39,773 bases of DNA from an uncultured Campylobacter sp. (lineage in GTDB: Bacteria; Campylobacterota; Campylobacteria; Campylobacterales; Campylobacteraceae), in assembly GCF_905373215.1 (NCBI RefSeq), contig NZ_CAJPRT010000016.1, positions 1 to 39,773 on the forward strand, in the 5' to 3' direction. Shown here one piece after another: positions 1-7,289 of this stretch (the stretch's first letter is position 1; every line of letters starts with the position of its first letter). The position numbers and the translations under genes are program-made. Below the pieces are notes generated by a model. That model was not told the DNA's origin and did no database searches. It was given only the letters and a program-made list of their open reading frames with translations.

Positions 1-40
1 TTCCAAGAATTCCAAGAATTCCAAGAATTCCAAGAATTAC
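1..40. repeat. 10-bp tandem repeat (TTCCAAGAAT, about 4 units)
   Basis: Four consecutive near-perfect copies of the decamer TTCCAAGAAT open the window, and the fourth decays into AATTACGC. Each junction creates a GAATTC site. The array touches the window edge, so its full length is unknown. It lies upstream of the hrcA promoter and does not appear to be coding here. Confidence 0.85.
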
Positions 41-121
41 GCTCAGCTCAAAAAATCATAGTTAAAATTTAGCAAACTCAGGACCCGATTGCTAAAATTT
101 TATAAAATTTATATAAAAACC

Positions 122-151
122 TTGACATCCCACCACTCAATGTTGTATAAT
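122..151 (+). promoter_or_regulatory. Sigma-70 promoter of hrcA-grpE-dnaK
   Basis: A perfect -35 TTGACA (122-127) and a perfect -10 TATAAT (146-151) are separated by 18 bp. Transcription should start near 158, inside or just before the CIRCE-like operator. This placement suits repression by HrcA. Confidence 0.85.
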
Positions 152-152
152 A

Positions 153-179
153 CTGGCAATCTTACCGAAAGAGTGCTAA
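153..179 (+). promoter_or_regulatory. CIRCE-like HrcA operator
   Basis: The right half GAGTGCTAA (171-179) matches the CIRCE consensus exactly. The left half CTGGCAATC (153-161) matches TTAGCACTC at 6 of 9 positions, with the canonical 9-nt spacer. It ends 2 nt before the proposed hrcA GTG start, so it overlaps the 5' leader. Autoregulation by HrcA is inferred from the family. Confidence 0.8.
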
Positions 180-181
180 AA

Positions 182-970
182 GTGAAAACGAATAAACGTG
201 ATATGATCCTGGAATCCATCATTTCCGCCTATCTCGATAGCAACACCCCGATCGGATCTTCCGAGCTGGGTGAGCGTATGGGCGTAGCGATGTCAGCGTC
301 TAGTATCCGAATTTATTTTAAGCGCTTAAGCGACGAGGGGGCTTTGACGCAGCTTCATGTAAGCGGTGGTAGAATTCCGACGGTTGCGACGATGCAGGAT
401 TACTGGCGCGCTAGACTTAGCTTCGACGATGAGTTAAAAATAGACGATGCTCGCGAGCTAGAAGCGGTGCTTGAGGATTTTGAAATTTACTGTATGATTT
501 TCAACGCCGAAAACGAAGCCCTAAGCGAAGTCATCAATCACGATGATCGCTTCATAATCCTTGCATTTAGAAAAGACGAGATTATCTTAAAATACGATTT
601 TAGAGTTTTTAAATTCCTATCAAATTTAATAGGAATTTCACTCGGAGATTTGGAGCTAGCTTCGATGCAGATCGGTCTACGCGAGCTTAGCACCAAAATT
701 AAAGAGCTAAAAAATTCTAAAATCGAATTTCTTTGTAACGAGGTCGTGGCGTATAAAATTTTCAAAGACGAGCGGTTTAAAATTTTACTTAACCCCTCGA
801 TCGCCGTAAATTTTACTAAAAATTTGATCTTCGCGCCCTACTTCGAGCACGGATTTATGGGGATCAAACGCCCCGTGAAATTCGAAGGCGAGGACGCTAC
901 GATGATCTGCGCAGGCAGCGTTTACGAGAATTACGAGAAATTTTTTAACTACGCTAAAGGAGTAGCATGA
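182..970 (+). CDS. hrcA: Heat-inducible transcription repressor HrcA
   Basis: HrcA represses class I heat-shock genes by binding CIRCE as a dimer. The protein is about 262 residues from the GTG at 182, the usual length of epsilonproteobacterial HrcA. The reading frame is open back to 89, but that would translate through the promoter and the CIRCE element, so GTG182 is preferred. An in-frame ATG at 203 is the alternative. The N-terminus carries the winged-helix domain with the conserved stretch TPIGSSEL near residue 23, followed by the central dimerisation/inserted domain. The stop codon overlaps the grpE ATG by 4 nt (ATGA), so translation is coupled. The gene is first in the hrcA-grpE-dnaK operon and is probably self-repressed. 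Confidence 0.93.
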   Translation: MKTNKRDMILESIISAYLDSNTPIGSSELGERMGVAMSASSIRIYFKRLSDEGALTQLHVSGGRIPTVATMQDYWRARLSFDDELKIDDARELEAVLEDFEIYCMIFNAENEALSEVINHDDRFIILAFRKDEIILKYDFRVFKFLSNLIGISLGDLELASMQIGLRELSTKIKELKNSKIEFLCNEVVAYKIFKDERFKILLNPSIAVNFTKNLIFAPYFEHGFMGIKRPVKFEGEDATMICAGSVYENYEKFFNYAKGVA

Positions 971-1542
971 GCCATAAATTTAAAGAGCACGGCGATAAAA
1001 ACGCAGCGTGCAATAGTGAAGAAAAAGAGGTTTGCGAGCAGTGCGCGTCAGAGGCTAGCGAGCCGCAAGAGGCGCAGACATGCGACGATACCGATGCGCA
1101 GATACAAAAGCTTCAAAACGAGCTAAGTGAGATCACCGATAAATTTTACCGCGCCAATGCGGATTTTGAAAATCTCAAAAAACGTTTGGAAAAGGAAAAA
1201 GATAGCGCTGTTGCTTACGCTAGCGAGAGCTTTGCAAAAGATCTACTGCCGATAATCGACGCGCTTGAGGAGGCCGCCAAAATTGATGTGGAAGGTAATG
1301 AGCTTGCAGATAAAATCGAAGTCGGCGTAAAACAATGTCTAAGCCTTTTTACAAAGACTTTTGAAAAATACGGTATCGTTCCGATAGCGACGGATGCGGG
1401 ATTCGATCCTAGCGTGCATAACGCCATCTCGATGATTGAAGCCGAAGGCGCTAAAAAAGGCGATATCGTTCAAGTATATCAAAAAGGCTATATGTATAAG
1501 CAGCGCGTTTTGCGCGCCGCTATGGTAGTAGTGGCGAAATAA
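967..1542 (+). CDS. grpE: Nucleotide exchange factor GrpE
   Basis: GrpE releases ADP from DnaK in the cytoplasmic DnaK-DnaJ-GrpE chaperone cycle. The protein has 191 residues. An acidic, Glu-rich, disordered N-terminus (about 1-40) is followed by a long coiled coil (about 42-95, with NADFENLKKRLEKEK) and a C-terminal beta domain with the family signature GYMYKQRVLRAAMVVVAK at the end. The start overlaps the hrcA stop by 4 nt, with AAAGGAG just upstream inside hrcA. dnaK follows 44 nt later. No unusual features were seen. Confidence 0.97.
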   Translation: MSHKFKEHGDKNAACNSEEKEVCEQCASEASEPQEAQTCDDTDAQIQKLQNELSEITDKFYRANADFENLKKRLEKEKDSAVAYASESFAKDLLPIIDALEEAAKIDVEGNELADKIEVGVKQCLSLFTKTFEKYGIVPIATDAGFDPSVHNAISMIEAEGAKKGDIVQVYQKGYMYKQRVLRAAMVVVAK

Positions 1543-1586
1543 TCGTCCAAATTTTAAAATTTTAAATTCAACACAAAGGATAACAA

Positions 1587-3473
1587 ATGGCAAAAGTCAT
1601 AGGCATCGACCTAGGAACAACAAACTCGTGCGTAAGCATATTCGAGCGCGGCGAGAGCAAGATCATACCGAACAAAGAGGGCAAAAACACCACTCCGTCG
1701 GTAGTCGCTTTCACCGACAAAGGCGAGGTTTTAGTAGGCGACAGCGCCAAGCGCCAAGCAGTAACTAACCCGGAAAAGACGATCTACTCGATCAAGCGAA
1801 TCATGGGTCTTATGATGAATGAGAAAAACGCGCAGGAGGCTAAAAAGCGCCTGCCGTATAAGATCATCGACCGAAACGGCGCGTGCGCGGTAGAGATCGC
1901 GGGCAAGGTCTATACGCCGCAAGAAATTTCAGCTAAGGTGCTAATCAAGCTAAAAGAGGATGCTGAGGCGTTTTTGGGCGAGCCGGTTGTCGATGCGGTC
2001 ATAACCGTGCCTGCGTATTTCAACGACAGCCAAAGAAAGGCGACGAAAGAAGCAGGAACAATCGCGGGCCTAAACGTGCTTCGTATCATCAACGAGCCGA
2101 CCGCGGCGGCACTTGCGTATGGACTGGATAAAAAAGAATCTGAAAAGATCGTCGTTTACGATCTAGGCGGTGGTACGTTCGACGTAACTGTGCTAGAAAC
2201 TGGCGATAGCGTTGTAGAAGTTTTAGCTACCGGCGGTAATGCATTTTTGGGCGGCGATGATTTCGATAACAAGCTGATCGACTTTTTAACCTCGGAATTT
2301 CAATCTGAAACAGGCATCGACTTGCGCGGCGATGTAATGGCTATGCAACGCCTAAAAGAGGCTGCGGAAAACGCCAAAAAAGAGCTAAGCAGTGCGATGG
2401 AAACGACGGTAAATTTACCTTTCATTACCGCTGACGCTACGGGTCCTAAACACCTGATGAAAACCATCACTAGAGCTAAATTTGAAAGTATGATCGATTC
2501 TTTGGTAGATGAGACCATAAGCACTCTCAAAAAGGTCGTAAGCGATGCAGGGCTAAGCATGAACGATATAAAAGAGGTCGTCATGGTGGGCGGCTCGACG
2601 CGTGTGCCTTTAGTGCAAGAGGAGGTCAAAAAGGCTTTCGGCAAGGAGCTAAATAAGAGCGTAAACCCTGACGAAGTCGTAGCGATCGGTGCAGCGATCC
2701 AAGGCGCGGTCATCAAAGGCGACGTAAAAGACGTGCTACTGCTCGACGTCACTCCGCTAAGCCTCGGCATCGAAACCCTGGGTGGCGTGATGACCAAGAT
2801 CATCGAAAAGGGAACTACGATACCTACGAAAAAATCTCAAACCTTCTCGACAGCAGAGGATAATCAAAGCGCCGTTACGATCAACGTCTTGCAGGGCGAG
2901 CGCGAGTTCGCGAAGGACAATAAATCGCTAGGAAATTTCAATCTTGAAGGTATCATGCCCGCTCCTCGCGGCGTACCGCAGATCGAGGTGGAATTTAACA
3001 TCGACGCGAACGGAATTTTAACCGTTTCGGCAAAAGACAAAGCCACCGGCAAGGCAACCGACATCCGCATCACCGGCTCAAGCGGTTTAAGCGATGCCGA
3101 GATCGATAAGATGGTAAAGGACGCCGAGCTTCACAAAGAGGAAGACAACAAGCGCAAAGAGACCGTCGAAGCGCGCAACCAAGCCGACAGCATCGCACAT
3201 CAAACCGAAAAGAGCCTAAGCGAGATGGGCGAGAAGGTGCCGGGCGATCTACGTGCTAAGATCGAGGGCGCGCTAAATGATCTAAAAGCCGTGCTAAAGG
3301 ATGAAAACGCGAGCAAGGAAACGATAAACTCTAAAGTAGAAGCCCTAAGCAAGGTCGCCGAGGATCTATACAAGGCTGCCAGCGCAAATCAGGGCGCGCA
3401 AGGCGGATCGCAAAGCTCCGGCTCAAACGGCGGTAAAAAAGACGACGATGTCATCGACGCCGAAGTCGAATAG
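1587..3473 (+). CDS. dnaK: Chaperone protein DnaK (Hsp70)
   Basis: DnaK is an ATP-dependent Hsp70 chaperone that binds exposed hydrophobic peptides with DnaJ and GrpE. The 628 residues are close to the usual length. The start is MAKVIGIDLGTTNSCVSIF, containing the phosphate-1 loop of the ATPase domain. Further ATPase motifs are INEPTAAALAYG, VYDLGGGTFDV and VVMVGGSTRVP. The substrate-binding domain begins after the linker DVLLLDVTPLSLG. The C-terminus is a Gly/Ser/Gln-rich tail ending in the acidic DDDVIDAEVE. An AAAGGA lies 9 nt before the ATG. It is the last gene of the hrcA operon and a terminator-like hairpin follows at 3601. Confidence 0.99.
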   Translation: MAKVIGIDLGTTNSCVSIFERGESKIIPNKEGKNTTPSVVAFTDKGEVLVGDSAKRQAVTNPEKTIYSIKRIMGLMMNEKNAQEAKKRLPYKIIDRNGACAVEIAGKVYTPQEISAKVLIKLKEDAEAFLGEPVVDAVITVPAYFNDSQRKATKEAGTIAGLNVLRIINEPTAAALAYGLDKKESEKIVVYDLGGGTFDVTVLETGDSVVEVLATGGNAFLGGDDFDNKLIDFLTSEFQSETGIDLRGDVMAMQRLKEAAENAKKELSSAMETTVNLPFITADATGPKHLMKTITRAKFESMIDSLVDETISTLKKVVSDAGLSMNDIKEVVMVGGSTRVPLVQEEVKKAFGKELNKSVNPDEVVAIGAAIQGAVIKGDVKDVLLLDVTPLSLGIETLGGVMTKIIEKGTTIPTKKSQTFSTAEDNQSAVTINVLQGEREFAKDNKSLGNFNLEGIMPAPRGVPQIEVEFNIDANGILTVSAKDKATGKATDIRITGSSGLSDAEIDKMVKDAELHKEEDNKRKETVEARNQADSIAHQTEKSLSEMGEKVPGDLRAKIEGALNDLKAVLKDENASKETINSKVEALSKVAEDLYKAASANQGAQGGSQSSGSNGGKKDDDVIDAEVE

Positions 3474-3910
3474 CTCGCTAACGCAAAGTGAAATTTTATA
3501 GCCGCGCGCTCGGTAATTTTGCTAGAGCTTGAAAGGCAATTTTATCAGCGCGTGACAAAGCAGGCTTTGTAACCGCGCATAAAATTTCATAGCTTCACAC
3601 GCTCGGGCGTTTTTCATACGCCCGAGCTTAACCGCAACTTCAAATTAAATTCCCAACAAACTAAAATTTAGAGCCACACGTAAATACTACTAAATTTTAC
3701 GCTGTATAAATATCGCTAGACATTAAAACATATCCGAACGCGATCGAAATTTCCCCGCACCGATCTCAAATATAGCTGTAATTTTAAGCCTATCACCTAC
3801 AAACAAAGCTGCGATAAATTTAAACGCATGGCTAGAAAGTAAAAAATGTATCGCAAAAAGACGCAGAAAAACGCCTGCTAAATTTAAAGGCGCGCAGATT
3901 GATTTATGAA
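3474..3910. other. Intergenic region between dnaK and tupA
   Basis: The 500 bp between the convergent dnaK and tupA hold no convincing gene. Visible structures are a 7-bp inverted repeat ACAAAGC/GCTTTGT (3555-3570), the 9-bp hairpin at 3601-3627, several AAATTT-type hexamers, and the tupA terminator at 3911-3950. Confidence 0.7.
3601..3627 (+). terminator. GC-rich hairpin, possible dnaK terminator
   Basis: A perfect 9-bp stem GCTCGGGCG/CGCCCGAGC encloses a 9-nt loop that starts with TTTTT. No strong T tract follows the stem, so intrinsic termination may be weak or factor-assisted. It lies 128 nt after the dnaK stop. Confidence 0.55.
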
Positions 3911-3950
3911 AAAGCGAAGGCCCAAAGACGGCGATTCGCCTTTGGGCTTC
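3911..3950 (-). terminator. Rho-independent terminator of tupA
   Basis: Read on the minus strand, GCCCAAA pairs with TTTGGGC, and an inner GGCG-ATT-CGCC stem lies on a 3-nt bulge. The stem is followed by CCTTCGCTTTTTC, a U-rich tail. It begins 25 nt past the tupA stop codon. Confidence 0.8.
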
Positions 3951-3974
3951 AAATTTAGCCTTATTTAGCTAGAG

Positions 3975-4793
3975 CTAATTCTTGCGAGTATTCGCATCAG
4001 GGGTGAAAAGCGGCTTATTTAACAGCTTGAAATCGCCTACGAACTTCTGCCCCTTCTCGCTAGTGATCCATTTAATGAAGCGCTGCGCATTTTCGTAGTC
4101 GGCTTTTGGGCAGTGCTTTGGATTGACCGCGATTACGGAGTAAAAATTCTTCAGATCGTTATCGCCTTCGTTGATGATAACCATATCGGGATTGCCCTTT
4201 TTATTATCCTCGTATTTGATGTAAGTGCCGCGATCGGTGAAGGTCACGCCTTTTTGCTCGGCGGCTGCGTTAATCGTAGCGATCATGCCTTGACCGGTTT
4301 GGTTATACCACGCCTCATTTTCAGGCACGGCGCCCTCAACCTTTTTCCAAATACCTTTCTCTTTGTTATCGGTGCCCGATTTATCGCCGCGAGAGAAAAA
4401 TTTAATCTTCTCCGCCTTGATTAGCTCAAACGAGCCCTTAAGATCCTTGCCTTTAAATTTAGGCGCGATGGATTTATCGGCGATGAGGATAAAATCATTA
4501 TACATAACGGGCGTGCGGTCAACGCCGAAGCCTTTTTCTACGAATTCTTTCTCGACTTTCGGCGAATGCACGAAAAGTATGTCCGCATCGCAGTTCTCGC
4601 CAAGCTTTAGAGCAGCACCCGTACCTACCGCCGTCCATTTGATATCGACGCCGGTTTCCGCCTTATACGCAGGATAGATCGCGTCTAGCAAGCCCGTATT
4701 ATCGGTGCTCGTTGTGGTTGCCATTACCAAATCGTTATCGGCGGCAAAAAGGCTCGCACTAAGAGCGAGCGAAACAAAAAATATTTTTTTCAT
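3975..4793 (-). CDS. tupA: Tungstate ABC transporter, periplasmic binding protein TupA
   Basis: TupA captures tungstate in the periplasm and delivers it to TupBC. The 272-residue protein starts at the ATG at 4793, preceded by AAAGGAGATAAC; the frame is open upstream to 4850 but without a better ribosome site. A cleavable signal peptide (MKKIFFVSLALSASLFA) is followed by the oxyanion-binding signature TTTSTDNTGLL. Later family motifs are VGTGAALKLG, SRGDKSGT and WYNQTGQGM. Unlike the co-directional tupABC of many bacteria, this gene is divergent from tupB, with only about 70 nt between starts. A perfect palindrome sits on its -10 box. Tungstate supply would suit the nearby formate dehydrogenase. 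Confidence 0.94.
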   Translation of the reverse strand: MKKIFFVSLALSASLFAADNDLVMATTTSTDNTGLLDAIYPAYKAETGVDIKWTAVGTGAALKLGENCDADILFVHSPKVEKEFVEKGFGVDRTPVMYNDFILIADKSIAPKFKGKDLKGSFELIKAEKIKFFSRGDKSGTDNKEKGIWKKVEGAVPENEAWYNQTGQGMIATINAAAEQKGVTFTDRGTYIKYEDNKKGNPDMVIINEGDNDLKNFYSVIAVNPKHCPKADYENAQRFIKWITSEKGQKFVGDFKLLNKPLFTPDANTRKN

Positions 4794-4810
4794 GTTATCT
4801 CCTTTAAAAA

Positions 4811-4829
4811 ATATGCTATTATAGCATAT
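4811..4829. promoter_or_regulatory. Palindromic operator over the tupA -10 box
   Basis: ATATGCTA-TTA-TAGCATAT is a perfect inverted repeat with 8-bp arms and a 3-nt spacer. On the minus strand its centre reads TGC-TATAAT, an extended -10 box for tupA. A dimeric regulator here would block tupA and could also affect tupBC. The ModE-like protein at 10828-11619 is a candidate by pathway; no binding evidence is available. Confidence 0.65.
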
Positions 4830-4863
4830 AAATTTGCCAGAATAGAACATTTAGGACACAATC

Positions 4864-5556
4864 TTGGACTTTATTTTAGAAGGAATTTTAAGCGCATTCG
4901 GACTGCTTTTTAGCGGCGATGCGGAGACCTTTTCGGCGATTAAAGCGACGCTTTATACTTCGAGCATCTCGATACTTTTTGCGATTTTAATCGGCTTTCC
5001 GATAGGATTTATCCTCGGATTTTATGAATTTCGCGCTCGCAGAACGCTTAGGCTTTTAAGCGACGTAGCGCTTGCGATGCCCACGGTGGCGATAGGACTG
5101 ATCCTTTACGCTTTCATCTCCAGAAACGGCCCCCTGGGCGAGCTTGGGCTACTTTTTACGCTTAAAGCCGTGATGCTCGGGCAGTTTGTGCTGGCGCTTC
5201 CCATCATCGTCTCGCTAAGCGCCAGCGTCATCGAAAATATGGACAAAAAACACTATCTAAACATTATGAACTACCGCCTAAGCCCGCTAAATTTAATCCT
5301 TTGCGTGCTTTACGAGCTGCGCTATGCCCTGCTAGTCGTCATCGCTACCGCTTACGGGCGGATCGTCGCCGAGGTAGGCGTAGCGATGATGATCGGTGGC
5401 AATATCAAATATTTCACCCGCACGATCACCACGGCGATCTCGCTTGAGACCAACAAGGGCGAGTTTGCGATGGGTATAGCGCTCGCGCTGGTGCTGATTT
5501 TAATAGCGTTTGCGGTAAATTTAGCCATCCACGCGCTAAAAAGGCTAGATCGATGA
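4864..5556 (+). CDS. tupB: Tungstate ABC transporter, permease TupB
   Basis: TupB is the inner-membrane permease for tungstate. It has 230 residues with five to six hydrophobic segments and the binding-protein-dependent permease (EAA) loop, seen here as YELRYALLVVIATAYGRIVAEVGVAMMIGGN. The start is TTG at 4864 with AGGA 7 nt upstream; no in-frame ATG lies near the N-terminus. The product matches the TupB/WtpB-like group in length and in the motif LALPIIVSLSASVIE. The stop overlaps the tupC ATG by 4 nt, so the two are translationally coupled. Confidence 0.93.
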   Translation: MDFILEGILSAFGLLFSGDAETFSAIKATLYTSSISILFAILIGFPIGFILGFYEFRARRTLRLLSDVALAMPTVAIGLILYAFISRNGPLGELGLLFTLKAVMLGQFVLALPIIVSLSASVIENMDKKHYLNIMNYRLSPLNLILCVLYELRYALLVVIATAYGRIVAEVGVAMMIGGNIKYFTRTITTAISLETNKGEFAMGIALALVLILIAFAVNLAIHALKRLDR

Positions 5557-6764
5557 ATACAGATAAGCAAACGTGCCCGAGCGAAAATTTCACGGATAAA
5601 AACCGAGCGGAGCGGGAATGCGAAAATTTTATGAGCGAAAATTTCAAGGGCACAAATTCTATAGGAGAGAATTCTACGAGCGCAAATTCTGCCGCCAATA
5701 ATTCTGCGAGTGAAAATTCTACGAATGAAAATTTCGTGAATGAAAATTTCGCGACCGAGAATTTCGCAAGTGAGAATTCCGCAGCGCGATCTGTACCCAA
5801 TAGTGAGCTGATCTCGGTTCGGGATCTAGTGCTGCGCTACGGACGGAGCGAAATTTTAAATATCCCTAGCCTCGATCTAAATACGAGCGGCATCACGGCG
5901 CTTTTGGGTTCCAACGGCAGCGGCAAATCCACGCTACTGCGGATTTTATCCTTTTTGCAGCGTCCGAGCGGCGGCAGCGTGGAGCTTTGGGGGCAGCAGG
6001 CGCCCTCTTTGCAGACGTTGCGGCAGACCTGCTTGCTGCTGCCCGAGCCCGTGCTTTTAAAACGCAGCGTGGAGCAAAATTTTAAATTTGCGCTCAAAAG
6101 TCGCGGCGCACTTGCAGAATTTGACGAGCGAGTGGATGAGGCGCTCGGCCTAACGGGGCTTGATAGGAGTTTTTTATCAAAGAAGCATTTCGAGCTTAGC
6201 TCGGGGCAGACGCAGCGCATCGCGTTTGCGCTCGCTCTGGCGCAGCGCGCGAAGCTCTATCTGCTCGACGAGCCGACCAACAGCCTCGATCTTGCCGCCT
6301 CCAAGCTCTTTGCGCGCGCGATTTTATTTATGCGAAGTCGCTACGGCTGCGGCTTTATCATCGCCAGCCACGATGAGAAATGGCTCAGCGCGATCGCGCA
6401 AAGAAGCGTATTTCTGCATCGCGGCAAGATATGCGAGTTTGAATACAAAAACATCTTTGACGTGCAAAACGGAGTTTTAAAATTTTCGGATGAAATTTCG
6501 CTGCGCCTTGAAGATGGGCTCGCACGCGCCCGCAAAATCGCGATAAATCCGAGTAAAATTTTATTATCTCAAAGCCCGTTTGAGCGCTGCTTCGCGGGGA
6601 TTTTGCACTCGGTTTCGCTTCAGTACGGCTCCTCGCTACTCATCAAGATCAAGGCGGGCGACGTGCTGCTAAAATGCGTCACGGCGCAGGATGAGCAGCG
6701 CTGGAGCGCGGGCGAGAGGGTCTATTTCGGATTTGAAGACGGCGCGTTTTTAGGGCTGGAGTAA
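5553..6764 (+). CDS. tupC: Tungstate ABC transporter, ATPase TupC, with low-complexity N-terminal extension
   Basis: TupC is the cytoplasmic ATPase driving tungstate import. The ABC domain starts near residue 86. Walker A is GSNGSGKST (about 119-127), the signature is LSSGQTQRIAFALA, and Walker B is LYLLDEPTNSLD, followed by the H-loop ASHDE. A C-terminal beta-rich segment (about 335-403) resembles a TOBE-type oxyanion domain. Residues about 9-78 are an Asn/Ser/Glu-rich tract of short ENF/ENS/ANS repeats, which normal TupC proteins lack. At DNA level this tract is an array of RAATTY hexamers. The start is fixed by the overlap with tupB, so the tract is translated. Total 403 residues, about 80 more than needed. 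Confidence 0.92.
   Translation: MNTDKQTCPSENFTDKNRAERECENFMSENFKGTNSIGENSTSANSAANNSASENSTNENFVNENFATENFASENSAARSVPNSELISVRDLVLRYGRSEILNIPSLDLNTSGITALLGSNGSGKSTLLRILSFLQRPSGGSVELWGQQAPSLQTLRQTCLLLPEPVLLKRSVEQNFKFALKSRGALAEFDERVDEALGLTGLDRSFLSKKHFELSSGQTQRIAFALALAQRAKLYLLDEPTNSLDLAASKLFARAILFMRSRYGCGFIIASHDEKWLSAIAQRSVFLHRGKICEFEYKNIFDVQNGVLKFSDEISLRLEDGLARARKIAINPSKILLSQSPFERCFAGILHSVSLQYGSSLLIKIKAGDVLLKCVTAQDEQRWSAGERVYFGFEDGAFLGLE
5577..5786 (+). repeat. RAATTY array inside tupC
   Basis: Within about 210 bp I count about 11 RAATTY hexamers (AAATTT, AAATTC, GAATTC, GAATTT), often spaced by multiples of 15 bp and always in the frame giving Asn-Phe or Asn-Ser. Chance expectation at 50% GC is well below one. 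Confidence 0.85.
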
Positions 6765-7259
6765 TTCTGCGCGAAGTGCGGATAAACTTTATTTTGCTTT
6801 TAGAATTTTATTCGCGCGACACTAATATTATTTTCAAATTTTTACTGCGAACCATCTATCGCGGCGTACCCTGCGAAACAGAGCATAAAAATTTGCGCCT
6901 TTAAATTTTGAAATTTACAAGCATGCCTTTACCGAGCAGCACAGCGTGAAATTTTAAAATTCCATTGCTAAGAAATTTTAAAGCTTAGCCGCGAATACAG
7001 CTAACGGGATTTTGAAATTCCACAATTTCTAGGCGCGGAATTTAAAATTCTAAATTTTAACTCCGCGGAATTTGCCCGCAAATTTACGAACGAAATTATA
7101 TGTTCCTCCGAGGAACACGCCGTTTGCCTACAGTGCAAAAGCGGAACGATAGTAAGAATTCTATGGCGTAAAACTCGCGTAAAATTCTAAAGAGACGGCA
7201 TGGAATTTCGATAAATTTTAAAAACGGTGCGGGATTTTATAAAATTTCACGAGCTTAAA
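6765..7259. other. RAATTY-rich intergenic region
   Basis: The space between the convergent tupC and the aminotransferase gene is non-coding in all frames examined. It contains roughly 19 RAATTY hexamers, including runs such as AAATTTTGAAATTT, and a 7-bp hairpin TGTTCCT-CCG-AGGAACA at 7101-7117 that may end tupBC transcripts. No RNA gene was recognised. Confidence 0.7.
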
Positions 7260-7289
7260 AAGCGGCAAAGCCCTAACCTCACGCCGCTT
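7251..7289 (-). terminator. Terminator of the aminotransferase gene
   Basis: On the minus strand AAGCGGC (7289-7283) pairs with GCCGCTT (7266-7260) across a 16-nt loop, followed by TTTAAGC. The stem starts within the TAA stop codon of the gene at 7288-7290, so the hairpin overlaps the end of the coding sequence. Confidence 0.65.

Noticed and set aside
89..181. N-terminal extension of HrcA from position 89
   Set aside because: It would translate through the -35, -10 and CIRCE elements, and homologues start near GTG182.
2300..2803. 167-codon minus-strand frame inside dnaK
   Set aside because: Antisense shadow of a highly biased coding gene.
5426..5800. Minus-strand frame opposite the TupC repeat
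   Set aside because: It is the antisense shadow of the RAATTY array and has no ribosome site or family features.
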